From: Streptomyces qinglanensis
Lineage (GTDB): Bacteria; Actinomycetota; Actinomycetes; Streptomycetales; Streptomycetaceae
DNA length: 64,000 nucleotides
Assembly: GCF_900111245.1 (NCBI RefSeq)
Contig: NZ_FOGO01000004.1
Coordinates: 126,496 to 190,495, forward strand
Direction: 5' to 3'
The notes under the pieces were generated by a model, which worked only from the letters and a program-made list of their open reading frames with translations, did no database searches and had not been told where the DNA came from. This document shows, piece by piece, positions 35,122-43,898 of this stretch. A program made the translations under genes and the position numbers. Position 1 is the first letter of the stretch; each line of letters starts with the position of its first letter.

Positions 35122-36077
35122 CAGCGCAGCAACCCCCGGTGGCGCAGCACCCGCCGCTCGAGGGGTGCGAAGACGAGCAGTTCGATGCCGATGCCCACCA
35201 GCAGGATGAGCAGGATCGCGCCGAGCACCAGCGGCATGTCCTGGTAGGCGCGCCCCGTCTCCAGCAGCCGGCCCAGCCCCACGCCCAGCTCGGGCGAGGT
35301 GGCGATCAGCTCGGCCGCCATCAGGGAGCGCCAGGAGAACGCCCATCCTTGCTTGAGCCCCGAGATGTAGCCCGGCAGCGCCGCGGGCAGCAGCACGTGC
35401 CGTACGCCGCTCAGTCCGGTGGCGCCCAGCACGGTGCCCGCGCGCAGGTGCAGCGGGTCGATCCGGTCGACTCCGGCGACCAGGCCGTTGGCGATGGAGG
35501 GCACGGCACCCAGCAGTACCACGGCGTAGATCGTCGCGTCCGTCAGTCCGAACCAGATGATCGCCGCCGGTACCCACGCCACCGAGGGCAGCGACTGCAG
35601 TCCGGAGAGGATCGGCCCGATGGCGGCCCGCACCGGCCGGACCCGCGCCACCAGCAGGCCCAGCGGGGTGCCCGCCAGCAGTGCGACCGCGAAGCCCAGC
35701 GCGCCGCGGGAGACGCTCTGCCAGACGATGCTCAGGATGGTGCCCTTGTACCACTCCTCGGCCAGCGCGTCCCACACCATGAGCGGGCCCGGCAACTGGT
35801 AGTCGGGCTTCAGCTCCAGCGCGAACGCCGTCTGCCACAGCCCCAGCACGAGGACGACCGCCACCAGCGGCGGCAGCGCCTTGCGGCGCAGCAGCACCGG
35901 CAGCGGGGTGCGGGACGTGGTGCGGGTGTCGAGCGCGTCGAGCCCCGCCTCCAGCCCGGCCAGGTCCCCGCCGGGCCCGCCGTCCTGCTCCCGGCGGCCG
36001 GTGGCCGGCTCCGCCGCGGCGGCGGGCGGTGCCGCCGGTCCGTCCGCGGTCTTCGGGCGCGTCTCAGTGTCGGCCAT
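35121..36077 (-). CDS. sulfonate-type ABC transporter permease
   Basis: This 318-residue inner-membrane protein has about six membrane segments after a 65-residue cytosolic, Pro/Ala-rich N-terminus. The family pattern is visible as LPSVAWVPAAIIWFGLTDATI and the EAA-type loop AALPGYISGLKQGWAFSWRSLMAAELI, which contacts the ATPase. This places it with the nitrate/taurine/alkanesulfonate (SsuC/TauC) permeases. Its start overlaps the end of the ATPase gene by 14 bp. Setting inside a sulfate-assimilation block favours alkanesulfonate or sulfate-ester uptake. Confidence 0.88.
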   Translation of the reverse strand: MADTETRPKTADGPAAPPAAAAEPATGRREQDGGPGGDLAGLEAGLDALDTRTTSRTPLPVLLRRKALPPLVAVVLVLGLWQTAFALELKPDYQLPGPLMVWDALAEEWYKGTILSIVWQSVSRGALGFAVALLAGTPLGLLVARVRPVRAAIGPILSGLQSLPSVAWVPAAIIWFGLTDATIYAVVLLGAVPSIANGLVAGVDRIDPLHLRAGTVLGATGLSGVRHVLLPAALPGYISGLKQGWAFSWRSLMAAELIATSPELGVGLGRLLETGRAYQDMPLVLGAILLILLVGIGIELLVFAPLERRVLRHRGLLR

Positions 36078-36819
36078 GGCGGCGGATCTCCCCCCGGAGC
36101 TGTTCGGTGATCTCGACGGACAGCGCGGCCACGTCCGCGTCCTCGATACGGCGCGGGTGCGGAATGTCCACCTGCCACTCCCGGGCGACCCTCCCGGGCC
36201 GCGAGGAGAGCAGGACGACGCGTTCCGCCAGACGGACCGCCTCCCGGACGTTGTGCGTGACGAACAGGACGGCGACGTTCGTCTCCGCCCGCACGCGGGT
36301 CAGCTCCTCGTGCAGCACGTCCCGGGTGATGGCGTCCAGCGCGGCGAACGGCTCGTCCATCAGCAGCAGTTCGCTGTCCTGCGCCAAGGCGCGGGCCAGC
36401 GCGACCCGCTGCCGCATCCCGCCGGACAACTCGTGCACCCGCTTGCGGTGCGCGCCCTTGAGGCGGACGAGCTCCAGCAGCCGCTCTGCCTCCGCCGGGC
36501 GCTCGGCCTTGGGCATCCCGCGCAGCTTGAGCGCCAGTTCGATGTTCCCGCCCGCCGTCAGCCAGGGGAAGAGCGCGTGCTCCTGGAACATCAGCGCCGG
36601 GCGCCCGCCGGGCACCTCGACGGTGCCCGAGGTGGGCGTGTCCAGCCCGGCCACCAGGTTGAGCAGGGTGCTCTTGCCGCAGCCGGACGCGCCGAGCAGG
36701 GTGACGAACTCGCCGTCGGCGACGTCGACGCTGATGTCGTCGAGCACCTGCTGGGGGCCGAACGACTTGGAGACGTGCGTGATCCGCGCTGCGGGGCGCG
36801 TCGTGGTGGTCGCGGTCAC
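36064..36819 (-). CDS. sulfonate-type ABC transporter ATP-binding protein
   Basis: This 251-residue ATPase has Walker A LLGASGCGKSTLLN, the Q-loop ALMFQEHALFPW, the signature HELSGGMRQRVALARAL, Walker B LLLMDEPFAALD and the H-loop LFVTHNVREA. The GTG at 36819 is preferred over ATG 36843 because AGGAGGTGA lies 4-5 nt before it. It overlaps the permease gene by 14 bp and follows the binding-protein gene after 30 bp. SsuB/TauB-like by sequence and position. Confidence 0.92.
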   Translation of the reverse strand: MTATTTTRPAARITHVSKSFGPQQVLDDISVDVADGEFVTLLGASGCGKSTLLNLVAGLDTPTSGTVEVPGGRPALMFQEHALFPWLTAGGNIELALKLRGMPKAERPAEAERLLELVRLKGAHRKRVHELSGGMRQRVALARALAQDSELLLMDEPFAALDAITRDVLHEELTRVRAETNVAVLFVTHNVREAVRLAERVVLLSSRPGRVAREWQVDIPHPRRIEDADVAALSVEITEQLRGEIRRHGRH

Positions 36820-36849
36820 TGTTTCACCTCCTGCGGTGGTCATGGGCGC

Positions 36850-37971
36850 TCACCGTGCTCCGAGCCCGGCGTCCGACACGGTGGGGCGGCCCTCGTGCCG
36901 CAGCACCCGGTTCAGCGGGGCGAGGTCGTAGATCCCCTTCAGCCGCGGCTTCTTCAGCAGCCCGGCCGAGACCGCGTGGTCGGTCTGCTTCCGCAGCGTG
37001 GCGGCCAGCGGATCGTCGGTCACCTCGATCCGGGCGAATGCGGAGTCGAGGACCGTGCCGGGCAGCGGCTTGCCCGCGTCCCGCCGCAGCGCCTCGTTGA
37101 TGCGCTCCTTGGCAGCCTCCGGGTGCGCGCGGATCCACGCGTTGGTCTTCACCGAGCCGCGCAGCACCGCCTCGACCGCCTTCGGATGCTGCCGGAGGAA
37201 GTCCTGGCGCACCACCAGGTCGGTGGTGACGAACGCCCCTCCCGGCCACAGCTTCTTCTCGTCCAGCAGAACCTTGCCGCCCTGGCCGGCCAGGACGGAG
37301 GCGGTCGGTTCGGGCACCCACGCCCCGTCGATGCCGCCCTGCCGGAAGGTGGTGGGGATCTCCTTGTTGTCCTGCCGCAGCACCGAGGTGTCGCCCGCGC
37401 CTGTCTGCGGGTCGACGGTGAGGCCCTTGGTCTTGAGGTAGTGCAGCAGCGCGGCGTCCTGGGTGTTGCCCAACTGCGGGGAGGCGATGCGCTTGCCTTT
37501 CAGATCGCCGAGCGAGGCGACCTTCTCCGGATCGACGACCAGCGAGGCGCCGCCGGAAGTGGCGCCGGAGACGATCCGCAGGTTCCTCCCGCCGGACTGC
37601 GTGTATCCGTTGACCGAGGGCGAGGGGCCCACCCAGGCCATGTCCACGGCCTTGGCGTTGAGCGCCTCGATCGCCGCCGGACCCGCGTCGAACACCTGCG
37701 TGCGCACGCGGGTGCCGCCCAGCTCCTCCGGGATCTGCCCGCCCGAGCGCAGTCCGACCAGCGCCGTGGCGTGGGTGACGTTGGGGAAGTAGCCGATCTT
37801 CACCGCGTCCAGCCCGTCGACCTTGCGGCCTCCGGCGGCCGCCGGGTCGGCCCGCTCCACGGCCTTGGACCCGTAGCCGCAGCCCGCGGCGCACAGCAGC
37901 GTGGACACGACCAGCAGGGCGGTGCGGGTGCGGCCGGAGGACCGGCTGCGCGGAGCGCGGAGACGGGGCAC
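36850..37971 (-). CDS. sulfonate-type ABC transporter substrate-binding lipoprotein
   Basis: This 373-residue lipoprotein has a basic signal (GRTRTALLVVSTLLCAAGC) with lipobox LCAAGC, so it is anchored outside the membrane at C31. The mature part begins VKIGYFPNVTHATALVGL, continues VDMAWVGPSPSVNGY and GKRIASPQLGNTQDAAL, and ends with helices typical of SsuA/TauA/NrtA binding proteins. GTG 37971 has GAGAGGAC upstream. It is the first gene of the ABC cluster, 176 bp after cysN, and could have its own promoter. The exact ligand (alkanesulfonate, taurine or sulfate ester) is not readable. Confidence 0.88.
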   Translation of the reverse strand: MPRLRAPRSRSSGRTRTALLVVSTLLCAAGCGYGSKAVERADPAAAGGRKVDGLDAVKIGYFPNVTHATALVGLRSGGQIPEELGGTRVRTQVFDAGPAAIEALNAKAVDMAWVGPSPSVNGYTQSGGRNLRIVSGATSGGASLVVDPEKVASLGDLKGKRIASPQLGNTQDAALLHYLKTKGLTVDPQTGAGDTSVLRQDNKEIPTTFRQGGIDGAWVPEPTASVLAGQGGKVLLDEKKLWPGGAFVTTDLVVRQDFLRQHPKAVEAVLRGSVKTNAWIRAHPEAAKERINEALRRDAGKPLPGTVLDSAFARIEVTDDPLAATLRKQTDHAVSAGLLKKPRLKGIYDLAPLNRVLRHEGRPTVSDAGLGAR

Positions 37972-38147
37972 GGGGAAGTCCTCTCAAGCGGGAAGGGGGA
38001 TGGCGGCGGGGACGGTGCGCGCGGGTCGGCGCTCGTCACCTGCCGCAGCGCCCCACTCCGCCCTGGCCGCTGCCGCGTGCGCCGCTGCCGATGCGGCCAC
38101 CGGTCTGGTCGAAGGTCGAGAAGACCTCTCCTGGAATGCCCATCGGC
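37972..38147 (-). promoter_or_regulatory. gap between cysN and the ABC cluster
   Basis: This 176-bp segment is the longest gap inside the sulfur block. It may hold a secondary promoter for the transporter genes. It contains GAAGGTCGAGAAGACCT-type partial symmetry at about 38110-38126 and no gene. Confidence 0.35.
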
Positions 38148-39497
38148 CTAGAAGTCCCAGTCGCCGTCGGGCGCCTCGGCGGCCGGGGCGTCCGCGTCGG
38201 CGAACGCCCCGCCGGCCATCCCCGCCGTCAGCGTGCTGCCGTCGGCCGGATCGATCAGCAGGAACGATCCGGTGCGCCGCGAGTCGGTGTACGCGTCGAC
38301 GGGCAGCGGCTCGGCGGTGCGCAGGACGACGCGGCCGATGTCGTTGGCGGCCAGTTCGCCGGGTTCCGGGTGCTGCGAGAGGTCGGCCAGGGTCAGCCGC
38401 GAGGGGATCTCCTTGACCAGCGCCTTGACGGTGCGGGTGGTGTGCTTGAGCAGCACCCGGTCGCCGGGCCGCAGCGGCCGGTCGTGCAGATGGCAGACGG
38501 TCGCGGTCAGATCCTGGCTCGGCCGCACCGAGGCGTCCGCGGGAGCGAGCAGGTCGCCGCGCGAGATGTCCAGGTCGTCGGCGAGCCGGACGGTGATCGA
38601 CTGCGGGGCCCAGGCCACGTCGACCGGCCGGCCCAGCACGTCCAGCGCCGCGACGGTGCTGGAGCGGCCCGAGGGGTGCACGGTGACCCGGTCCCCGACG
38701 CGCAGTACACCTGAGGCCAACTGGCCCGCATAGCCGCGGTAGTCGGGGTGCTCTGCGGACTGCGGCCGGATGACGTACTGCACGGGGAAGCGTGCCGGGT
38801 CGTCGGTCGGATCGTGGGTGACCGGCACCGTCTCCAGGTGCTCCAGCACGGTCGGCCCGCTGTACCAGTCCATGTGCGCCGAGGGCGCGACCACGTTGTC
38901 GCCCTCCAGCGCGGAGATCGGCACAGCGGTCACCTCCGGCACCCCGAGGGAGGTCGCGTAGCGGGAGAACTCGTCCGCGATCGCGGCGAAGACGTCCTCG
39001 GCGTAGCCCACCAGGTCCATCTTGTTGACGGCCAGCACCACGTGCGGGACACGCAGCAGGGCTGCCACGGCGGCGTGCCGCCGGGTCTGCTCGACGACCC
39101 CGTTGCGCGCGTCCACCAGCACGACGGCCAGCTCCGCCGTGGAGGCGCCGGTGACCATGTTCCGGGTGTACTGCACATGGCCCGGCGTGTCCGCGAGGAT
39201 GAACCGCCGCCTGGGCGTGGCGAAGTAGCGGTAGGCGACGTCGATGGTGATGCCCTGCTCCCGCTCGGCGCGCAGCCCGTCGGTGAGCAGCGCCAGGTCG
39301 GGTGCCTCCTGGCCGCGGGCCTGGGAGGCTCGCGAGACGGCTTCCAACTGGTCGGAGAGCACCGACTTGGAGTCGTGCAGCAGACGGCCCACCAGGGTGG
39401 ACTTGCCGTCGTCGACGCTTCCGGCGGTGGCGAACCGCAGCAGTGAGGTGGCCGCCAGTGCCTCTGCGGCGTGGCCGGCTCCGGCTGTCGTACTCAT
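38148..39497 (-). CDS. cysN: sulfate adenylyltransferase subunit 1 (GTPase)
   Basis: This 449-residue EF-Tu-like GTPase drives ATP sulfurylase. G1 is ATAGSVDDGKSTLVGRLL, the switch region is EREQGITIDVAYRYF, G3 is LADTPGHVQYTRNM and G4 is LAVNKMDLV. Two beta-barrel domains follow. It ends at DGDWDF without a fused APS kinase domain, matching the separate cysC gene nearby. It starts 2 bp after the cysD stop. With CysD it converts sulfate and ATP to APS at the cost of GTP. Confidence 0.95.
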   Translation of the reverse strand: MSTTAGAGHAAEALAATSLLRFATAGSVDDGKSTLVGRLLHDSKSVLSDQLEAVSRASQARGQEAPDLALLTDGLRAEREQGITIDVAYRYFATPRRRFILADTPGHVQYTRNMVTGASTAELAVVLVDARNGVVEQTRRHAAVAALLRVPHVVLAVNKMDLVGYAEDVFAAIADEFSRYATSLGVPEVTAVPISALEGDNVVAPSAHMDWYSGPTVLEHLETVPVTHDPTDDPARFPVQYVIRPQSAEHPDYRGYAGQLASGVLRVGDRVTVHPSGRSSTVAALDVLGRPVDVAWAPQSITVRLADDLDISRGDLLAPADASVRPSQDLTATVCHLHDRPLRPGDRVLLKHTTRTVKALVKEIPSRLTLADLSQHPEPGELAANDIGRVVLRTAEPLPVDAYTDSRRTGSFLLIDPADGSTLTAGMAGGAFADADAPAAEAPDGDWDF

Positions 39498-39499
39498 CT

Positions 39500-40435
39500 C
39501 TAGAAGTAGCCTTCCCGCTTGCGGTCTTCCATCGCGGCCTCGGAGAGCTTGTCGTCCGCCCGGGTGGCGCCGCGCTCGGTCAGCCGGGAGGCGGCGATCT
39601 CCGTGATCACCTTCTCCACCGTGTCCGCGTCGGACTCCACGGCGCCGGTGCAGGACATGTCGCCGACGGTGCGGTAGCGCACCAGGCGCTTCTCCACCCG
39701 CTCCCCGTCCGCGGGGCCGCCCCACTCGCCCGGGGCCAGCCACATGCCGGACCGGGAGAAGACCTCCCGGTGGTGCGCGTAGTAGATCGAGGGGAGCGCG
39801 ATGTCCTCCCGCGCGATGTACTGCCAGACGTCCAACTCGGTCCAGTTCGACAGCGGGAAGACCCGCACGTGCTCGCCCGGGGCGTGCCGCCCGTTGTAGA
39901 GCTGCCACAGTTCGGGGCGCTGGCGGCGGGGGTCCCAGCCGCCGAACTCGTCCCGCAGCGAGAAGACCCGCTCCTTGGCCCGCGCCTTCTCCTCGTCCCG
40001 GCGCCCGCCGCCGAAGACCGCGTCGAACCGGTGCTCGCCCAGGGCCTCCAGCAGCGGCAGCGTCTGGAGCGGGTTGCGGGTGCCGTCCGGGCGTTCGCGC
40101 AGCGTGCCGGCGTCGATGTACTCCTGCACCGAGGCCACGAACAGCCGCAGCCCGTGCTCCGCCACCGTCTCGTCGCGGAAGCGCAGCACCTCGGGGAAGT
40201 TGTGCCCGGTGTCCACGTGCAGCAGTCCGAAGGGCGGCGGCGCCGGGGCGAACGCCTTCAGCGCCAGGTGCAGCATCACGATCGAGTCCTTGCCGCCGGA
40301 GAAGAGGATCACCGGCCGCTCGAACTCGCCCGCGACCTCGCGGAAGATGTGCACCGCCTCCGACTCCAGCGCGTCCAGATGCGTCAGCGCGAAGGGGTTG
40401 TCGGTCTCCTCCGGTGCGCTCACCGCCGTGGTCAT
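39500..40435 (-). CDS. cysD: sulfate adenylyltransferase subunit 2
   Basis: This 311-residue catalytic subunit of ATP sulfurylase is in the PP-loop family, with FSGGKDSIVML (about residues 44-54). LLHVDTGHNFPEVL, FGGGRRDEEKARAKER and PLSNWTELDVWQYI are family signatures. It forms APS from sulfate and ATP together with CysN. The ATG start overlaps the cysC stop by 4 bp, implying coupled translation. The length is normal. Confidence 0.96.
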   Translation of the reverse strand: MTTAVSAPEETDNPFALTHLDALESEAVHIFREVAGEFERPVILFSGGKDSIVMLHLALKAFAPAPPPFGLLHVDTGHNFPEVLRFRDETVAEHGLRLFVASVQEYIDAGTLRERPDGTRNPLQTLPLLEALGEHRFDAVFGGGRRDEEKARAKERVFSLRDEFGGWDPRRQRPELWQLYNGRHAPGEHVRVFPLSNWTELDVWQYIAREDIALPSIYYAHHREVFSRSGMWLAPGEWGGPADGERVEKRLVRYRTVGDMSCTGAVESDADTVEKVITEIAASRLTERGATRADDKLSEAAMEDRKREGYF

Positions 40436-40974
40436 AGCAGTCCCCTCTCCTTCAGCAGCGTGTGCAGGGCCGCGGCCGACTCCGCCACCTCGCGCCCGTG
40501 GGTGAGCAGGCGCAGGTCCGGGTCGGCCGGCTCCTCGTACGGGTCGTCGACCCCTGTCAGTCCCGTCAGTTCGCCGGCTGCCTGCTTGGCGTACAGGCCC
40601 TTCACGTCCCGTTCCGAGCACACCTCGACCGGCGTCGCCACATGCACCTCCAGATAGGGGGTGCCCTCGCGCATGTGCCGCTTGCGTACCGCCTCGCGGC
40701 TGTCCGCGTACGGCGCGATCACCGGGACCAGCACGATCACCCCGTGCGAGGCCAGCAGCTCGGAGACGAAGCCGATGCGCTGGACGTTGGTGTCCCGGTC
40801 GGTCCGCGAGAAGCCGAGCCCCGCGGAGAGGAAGGTGCGGATCTCGTCCCCGTCCAGCACCTCGGTGCGGTGCCCCTCGCCGCGCAGCCGTTCGGCCAGC
40901 GCCGTCGCGACGGTCGTCTTGCCCGCGCTCGGCAGGCCGGTCAGCCACACGGTCGCTCCGCGTGCCCCGCTCAT
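40432..40974 (-). CDS. cysC: adenylylsulfate kinase
   Basis: This 180-residue APS kinase makes PAPS. The P-loop is WLTGLPSAGKTTVA (residues 10-23), followed by LDGDEIRTFLSAGLGFSRTDRDTNVQRIG with the APS-binding residues, and VHVATPVEVCSERDVKGLYAKQ. It is intact. Its presence beside an APS-type CysH is notable: PAPS is not needed by APS reductase and may serve sulfotransferases. It overlaps cysD by 4 bp and lies 61 bp after cysH. Confidence 0.95.
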   Translation of the reverse strand: MSGARGATVWLTGLPSAGKTTVATALAERLRGEGHRTEVLDGDEIRTFLSAGLGFSRTDRDTNVQRIGFVSELLASHGVIVLVPVIAPYADSREAVRKRHMREGTPYLEVHVATPVEVCSERDVKGLYAKQAAGELTGLTGVDDPYEEPADPDLRLLTHGREVAESAAALHTLLKERGLL

Positions 40975-41035
40975 CGGACCCCCTCGGTCGTCCGTCCGTC
41001 TCTCCGCGTCCGTCTTGGTGCGTGCGCCGCGGCCG

Positions 41036-41752
41036 TCACAGGTGCAGCCCGCACTCGGTCTTGCCGCTGCCGGCCCAGCGACCGGCGCGGGCGTCCTCGC
41101 CCTCCAGCACCCGGCGGGTGCAGGGGGCGCAGCCGATGGAGGCGTAGCCGTCGCTCAGCAGCGGGTTGGTGAGCACGCCGTGTTCGGCGATGTAGTCGTC
41201 CACGTCCTGCTGGCTCCAGCGGGCGATGGGGGAGATCTTGACCTTCTGCCGCTTCTCGTCCCAGCCCACGACGGGGGTGCCCGCGCGGCTCGGCGACTCG
41301 TCGCGGCGCAGCCCGGTCGCCCAGGCGTCGTAGTCGCGCAGCCCCTCCTCCAGCGGCTGCACCTTGCGCAGCGCGCAGCACAGGTCGGGGTCGCGGTCGT
41401 GCAGCGCGGGACCGTGCTCGGCGTCCTGTTCGGCGACCGTCCGGCGGGGCGTGAGGGTGACGACGTCCACGTTCATGACGGCCTGGACGGCGTCGCGGGT
41501 GCCGATGGTCTCGGGGAAGTGGTAGCCGGTGTCGAGGAAGACGACCCGCACCCCGGGGAAGACCCGGGAGGCGAGGTGGGCCACGACGGCGTCCTCCATG
41601 GAGGAGGTGACGCAGAACCGGTGCCCGAAGGTGTCGGCGGCCCAGCGCAGCACCTCCAGCGCGTCGGCCTCCTCCAGCTCCCGGCCCGCCTGCTCGGCCA
41701 GCGGCCGCAGCTCGTCGGGGGAGCGGCGCCGGGCTATGTGCGCGGTGCTCAT
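41036..41752 (-). CDS. cysH: adenylylsulfate (APS) reductase
   Basis: This 238-residue thioredoxin-dependent reductase makes sulfite. The PP-loop-like SSMEDAVVAHL and FLDTGYHFPET are present. The cysteine pairs C125-C126 (DLCCALRK) and C208/C211 (GCAPC) are the ligands of the 4Fe-4S cluster that marks APS, rather than PAPS, reductases. The catalytic cysteine is C234 in KTECGLHL at the C-terminus. ATG 41752 overlaps the upstream zinc-ribbon gene by 4 bp. Confidence 0.95.
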   Translation of the reverse strand: MSTAHIARRRSPDELRPLAEQAGRELEEADALEVLRWAADTFGHRFCVTSSMEDAVVAHLASRVFPGVRVVFLDTGYHFPETIGTRDAVQAVMNVDVVTLTPRRTVAEQDAEHGPALHDRDPDLCCALRKVQPLEEGLRDYDAWATGLRRDESPSRAGTPVVGWDEKRQKVKISPIARWSQQDVDDYIAEHGVLTNPLLSDGYASIGCAPCTRRVLEGEDARAGRWAGSGKTECGLHL

Positions 41753-41973
41753 GAGTCGGAGTCCTCTCCGTGGAGACCGTCGGTGTGTGCACCGTCGTGG
41801 TGTGCCGCCTGCAGCCCGGAGGCCAGCAGTCCGAGGAACTTCAGCCGGAAGGCCCGGTTGCAGGCGGCGCACTCCCAGGCAGCGCCCTGGCCCCGGGGCG
41901 TCTCCAGCTCGCTGGGACGCAGGTCCTCGTCCCCGCAGTAGGGGCAGTGGAAGGGTGCGGCACGCTCGCTCAC
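41749..41973 (-). CDS. small zinc-ribbon protein of the sulfite reductase operon
   Basis: This 74-residue protein lies between sir and cysH and overlaps both by 4 bp. FHCPYCGDEDL (C10, C13) and WECAACNRAF (C35, C38) form one zinc ribbon. A short hydrophobic helix (FLGLLASGL) and a His/Asp-rich tail follow. The GTG start is part of GTGA at the sir stop. Streptomyces genomes keep a similar small gene at this place. The function is unknown; a chaperone or electron-transfer accessory for sulfite or APS reduction is inference from the coupling. Confidence 0.8.
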   Translation of the reverse strand: MSERAAPFHCPYCGDEDLRPSELETPRGQGAAWECAACNRAFRLKFLGLLASGLQAAHHDGAHTDGLHGEDSDS

Positions 41974-43664
41974 TTGAGGTCCTCCTCCGCGGCGCGCGCC
42001 GCCCACTGGGCGAACCGCTCGCCCTCCTCGCGCTGGTCCTGGAAGGCGCGCAGCACGCGTTCGACGTAGTCGGGGAGTTCCGCCGCCGTGACCTTCAGCC
42101 CGCGCACCTTGCGGCCGAAGCCCGGGTCCATGCCCAGCGAGCCGCCCAGGTGCACCTGGAAGCCCTCCACCTGGTTGCCGTCGGCGTCGGTGACCAGTTG
42201 GCCCTTGAGGCCGATGTCGGCGACCTGGATGCGGGCGCAGGAGTTGGGGCAGCCGTTGACGTTGATGGTGACGGGCTGGTCGAAGCCGGGGAGCCTGCGC
42301 TCCAGTTCGTCGATCAGCCAGGATCCGCGGCCCTTGGTCTCCACGATGGCGAGCTTGCAGAACTCGATGCCGGTGCACGCCATCGTCCCGCGCCGGAAGA
42401 CGGAGGGCCGGGTCGTCAGGTCGAGTGCCTCCAGGCCCTCGGCCAGCGACTCGACCTGGTCCTCCGGAACGTCGAGCACGATCATCTTCTGTTCGACGGT
42501 GGTGCGGACCCGGCCCGAGCCGTGGGCCTCGGCCAGGTCGGCGATCTTGCTGAGCGTGGTGCCGTCGACCCGGCCCACCCGCGGTGCGAAGCCCACGTAG
42601 TAGCGGCCGTCCCGCTGCTGGTGCACGCCGACGTGGTCGCGCCACTCGCGGGGCGGCTGCGCGGGGGCCGGGCCGTCGGTCAGCTTCCGTCCGAGGTACT
42701 CCTCCTCCAGGATCCGCCGGAATTTCTCCGGGCCCCAGTCGGCGACCAGGAACTTCAGCCGGGCGCGGGTGCGCAGCCGCCGGTAGCCGTAGTCGCGGAA
42801 GATGCCGGTGACGCCCTCGTGGACCTCGGCGACCTCCTCCAGCGGCACCCACGCGCCCAGCCGCTGCCCCAGCTTGGGGTTGGTGGACAGCGCGCCGCCG
42901 ACCCACACGTCGAAGCCGGGGCCGTGCTCGGGGTGGTCCACGCCGACGAACGCCACGTCGTTGATCTCGTGCGCGACGTCCAGCAGCGGCGAACCGGAGA
43001 CGGCCGTCTTGAACTTGCGGGGCAGGTTGGAGTACGCCGGGTTGCCCACGACGCGCCGGTTGATCTCCTCGATGGCGGGCGTGCCGTCGATGATCTCGTC
43101 TGCCGCGATACCCGCGACGGGGGAGCCGAGGATGACGCGCGGGGTGTCGCCGCATGCCTCGGTGGTGGACAGTCCCACGCCCTCCAGCCGCCGCCAGATC
43201 TCCGGCATGTCCTCGATCCGGATCCAGTGGAACTGCACGTTCTGCCGGTCGGTGATGTCGGCGGTGCCGCGGGCGAACTCCTGCGAGACGTCGCCGATGA
43301 CGCGGAGCTGCTCGGTGGTCAGCCGTCCGCCGTCGATGCGGACGCGGAGCATGAAGTACTCGTCGTCCAGCTCCTCCGGCTCCAGCACCGCGGTCTTGCC
43401 GCCGCTGATGCCGGGCTTGCGCTGGGTGTAGAGGCCCCACCAGCGCATCCGGCCGCGCAGGTCGGCGCTGTCGATGGAGGCGAAGCCGCGCTGGGCGTAA
43501 ATCGTCTCAATGCGTGTCCGCACGTTGAGACCGTCGTCGTCCTTCTTGGTCTGCTCGTTGCCGTTGAGCGGCGTGAAGTGACCTGCGGCCCACTGGCCCT
43601 CGCCGCGGTGGCGTCCTGCCTTGCGGCGGGTGGGGGCTGCGGGGCGCTCGGAGGTGTCGGCCAT
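41970..43664 (-). CDS. sir: ferredoxin-dependent sulfite (nitrite/sulfite) reductase
   Basis: This 564-residue sirohaem enzyme reduces sulfite to sulfide. The cluster/sirohaem cysteines are C430 and C436 (MACTGIEFCKLA) and C472 and C476 (NGCPNSCARIQ). Two ferredoxin-like half domains and sirohaem-binding TDRQNVQFHW and RTTVEQKMIV motifs are visible. Y79 (LYTQRKPG) and C171 (TTEACGD) have the same 92-residue spacing as the cross-linked Tyr69-Cys161 of Mycobacterium NirA, pointing to sulfite as substrate. ATG 43664 has AAGGATC upstream. It is the first enzyme gene after the leader peptide. Confidence 0.94.
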   Translation of the reverse strand: MADTSERPAAPTRRKAGRHRGEGQWAAGHFTPLNGNEQTKKDDDGLNVRTRIETIYAQRGFASIDSADLRGRMRWWGLYTQRKPGISGGKTAVLEPEELDDEYFMLRVRIDGGRLTTEQLRVIGDVSQEFARGTADITDRQNVQFHWIRIEDMPEIWRRLEGVGLSTTEACGDTPRVILGSPVAGIAADEIIDGTPAIEEINRRVVGNPAYSNLPRKFKTAVSGSPLLDVAHEINDVAFVGVDHPEHGPGFDVWVGGALSTNPKLGQRLGAWVPLEEVAEVHEGVTGIFRDYGYRRLRTRARLKFLVADWGPEKFRRILEEEYLGRKLTDGPAPAQPPREWRDHVGVHQQRDGRYYVGFAPRVGRVDGTTLSKIADLAEAHGSGRVRTTVEQKMIVLDVPEDQVESLAEGLEALDLTTRPSVFRRGTMACTGIEFCKLAIVETKGRGSWLIDELERRLPGFDQPVTINVNGCPNSCARIQVADIGLKGQLVTDADGNQVEGFQVHLGGSLGMDPGFGRKVRGLKVTAAELPDYVERVLRAFQDQREEGERFAQWAARAAEEDLK

Positions 43665-43847
43665 GGCGGGGGATCCTTCGGGCAGGGGGCGCGGGCGACG
43701 CACGTCGGGCGGGTGTGCGGGCACGCCGGGCGGTCCCGCACTCGGGTGGAGCGGTTCAGGCGCCCGTACGCAGGGGTTTCGGCGCCGGTTCCAGGCGGCT
43801 CGCCCGCGACGATGAGGGCGGCGGCTGCGGATCGGCGGTGCCGGACC

Positions 43848-43863
43848 GGCGTCGGGGGACGCC
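43848..43863 (-). promoter_or_regulatory. possible attenuator hairpin in sir leader
   Basis: GGCGTC/GACGCC forms a 6-bp stem with a 4-nt loop. It lies about 36 nt after the leader peptide stop and 184 nt before sir. It could be part of a transcription or translation attenuation switch, but it is short and other pairings exist. Confidence 0.3.
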
Positions 43864-43898
43864 GGGAGGGGGCTGTCGGAACGGCGGTGCTGTGACTG

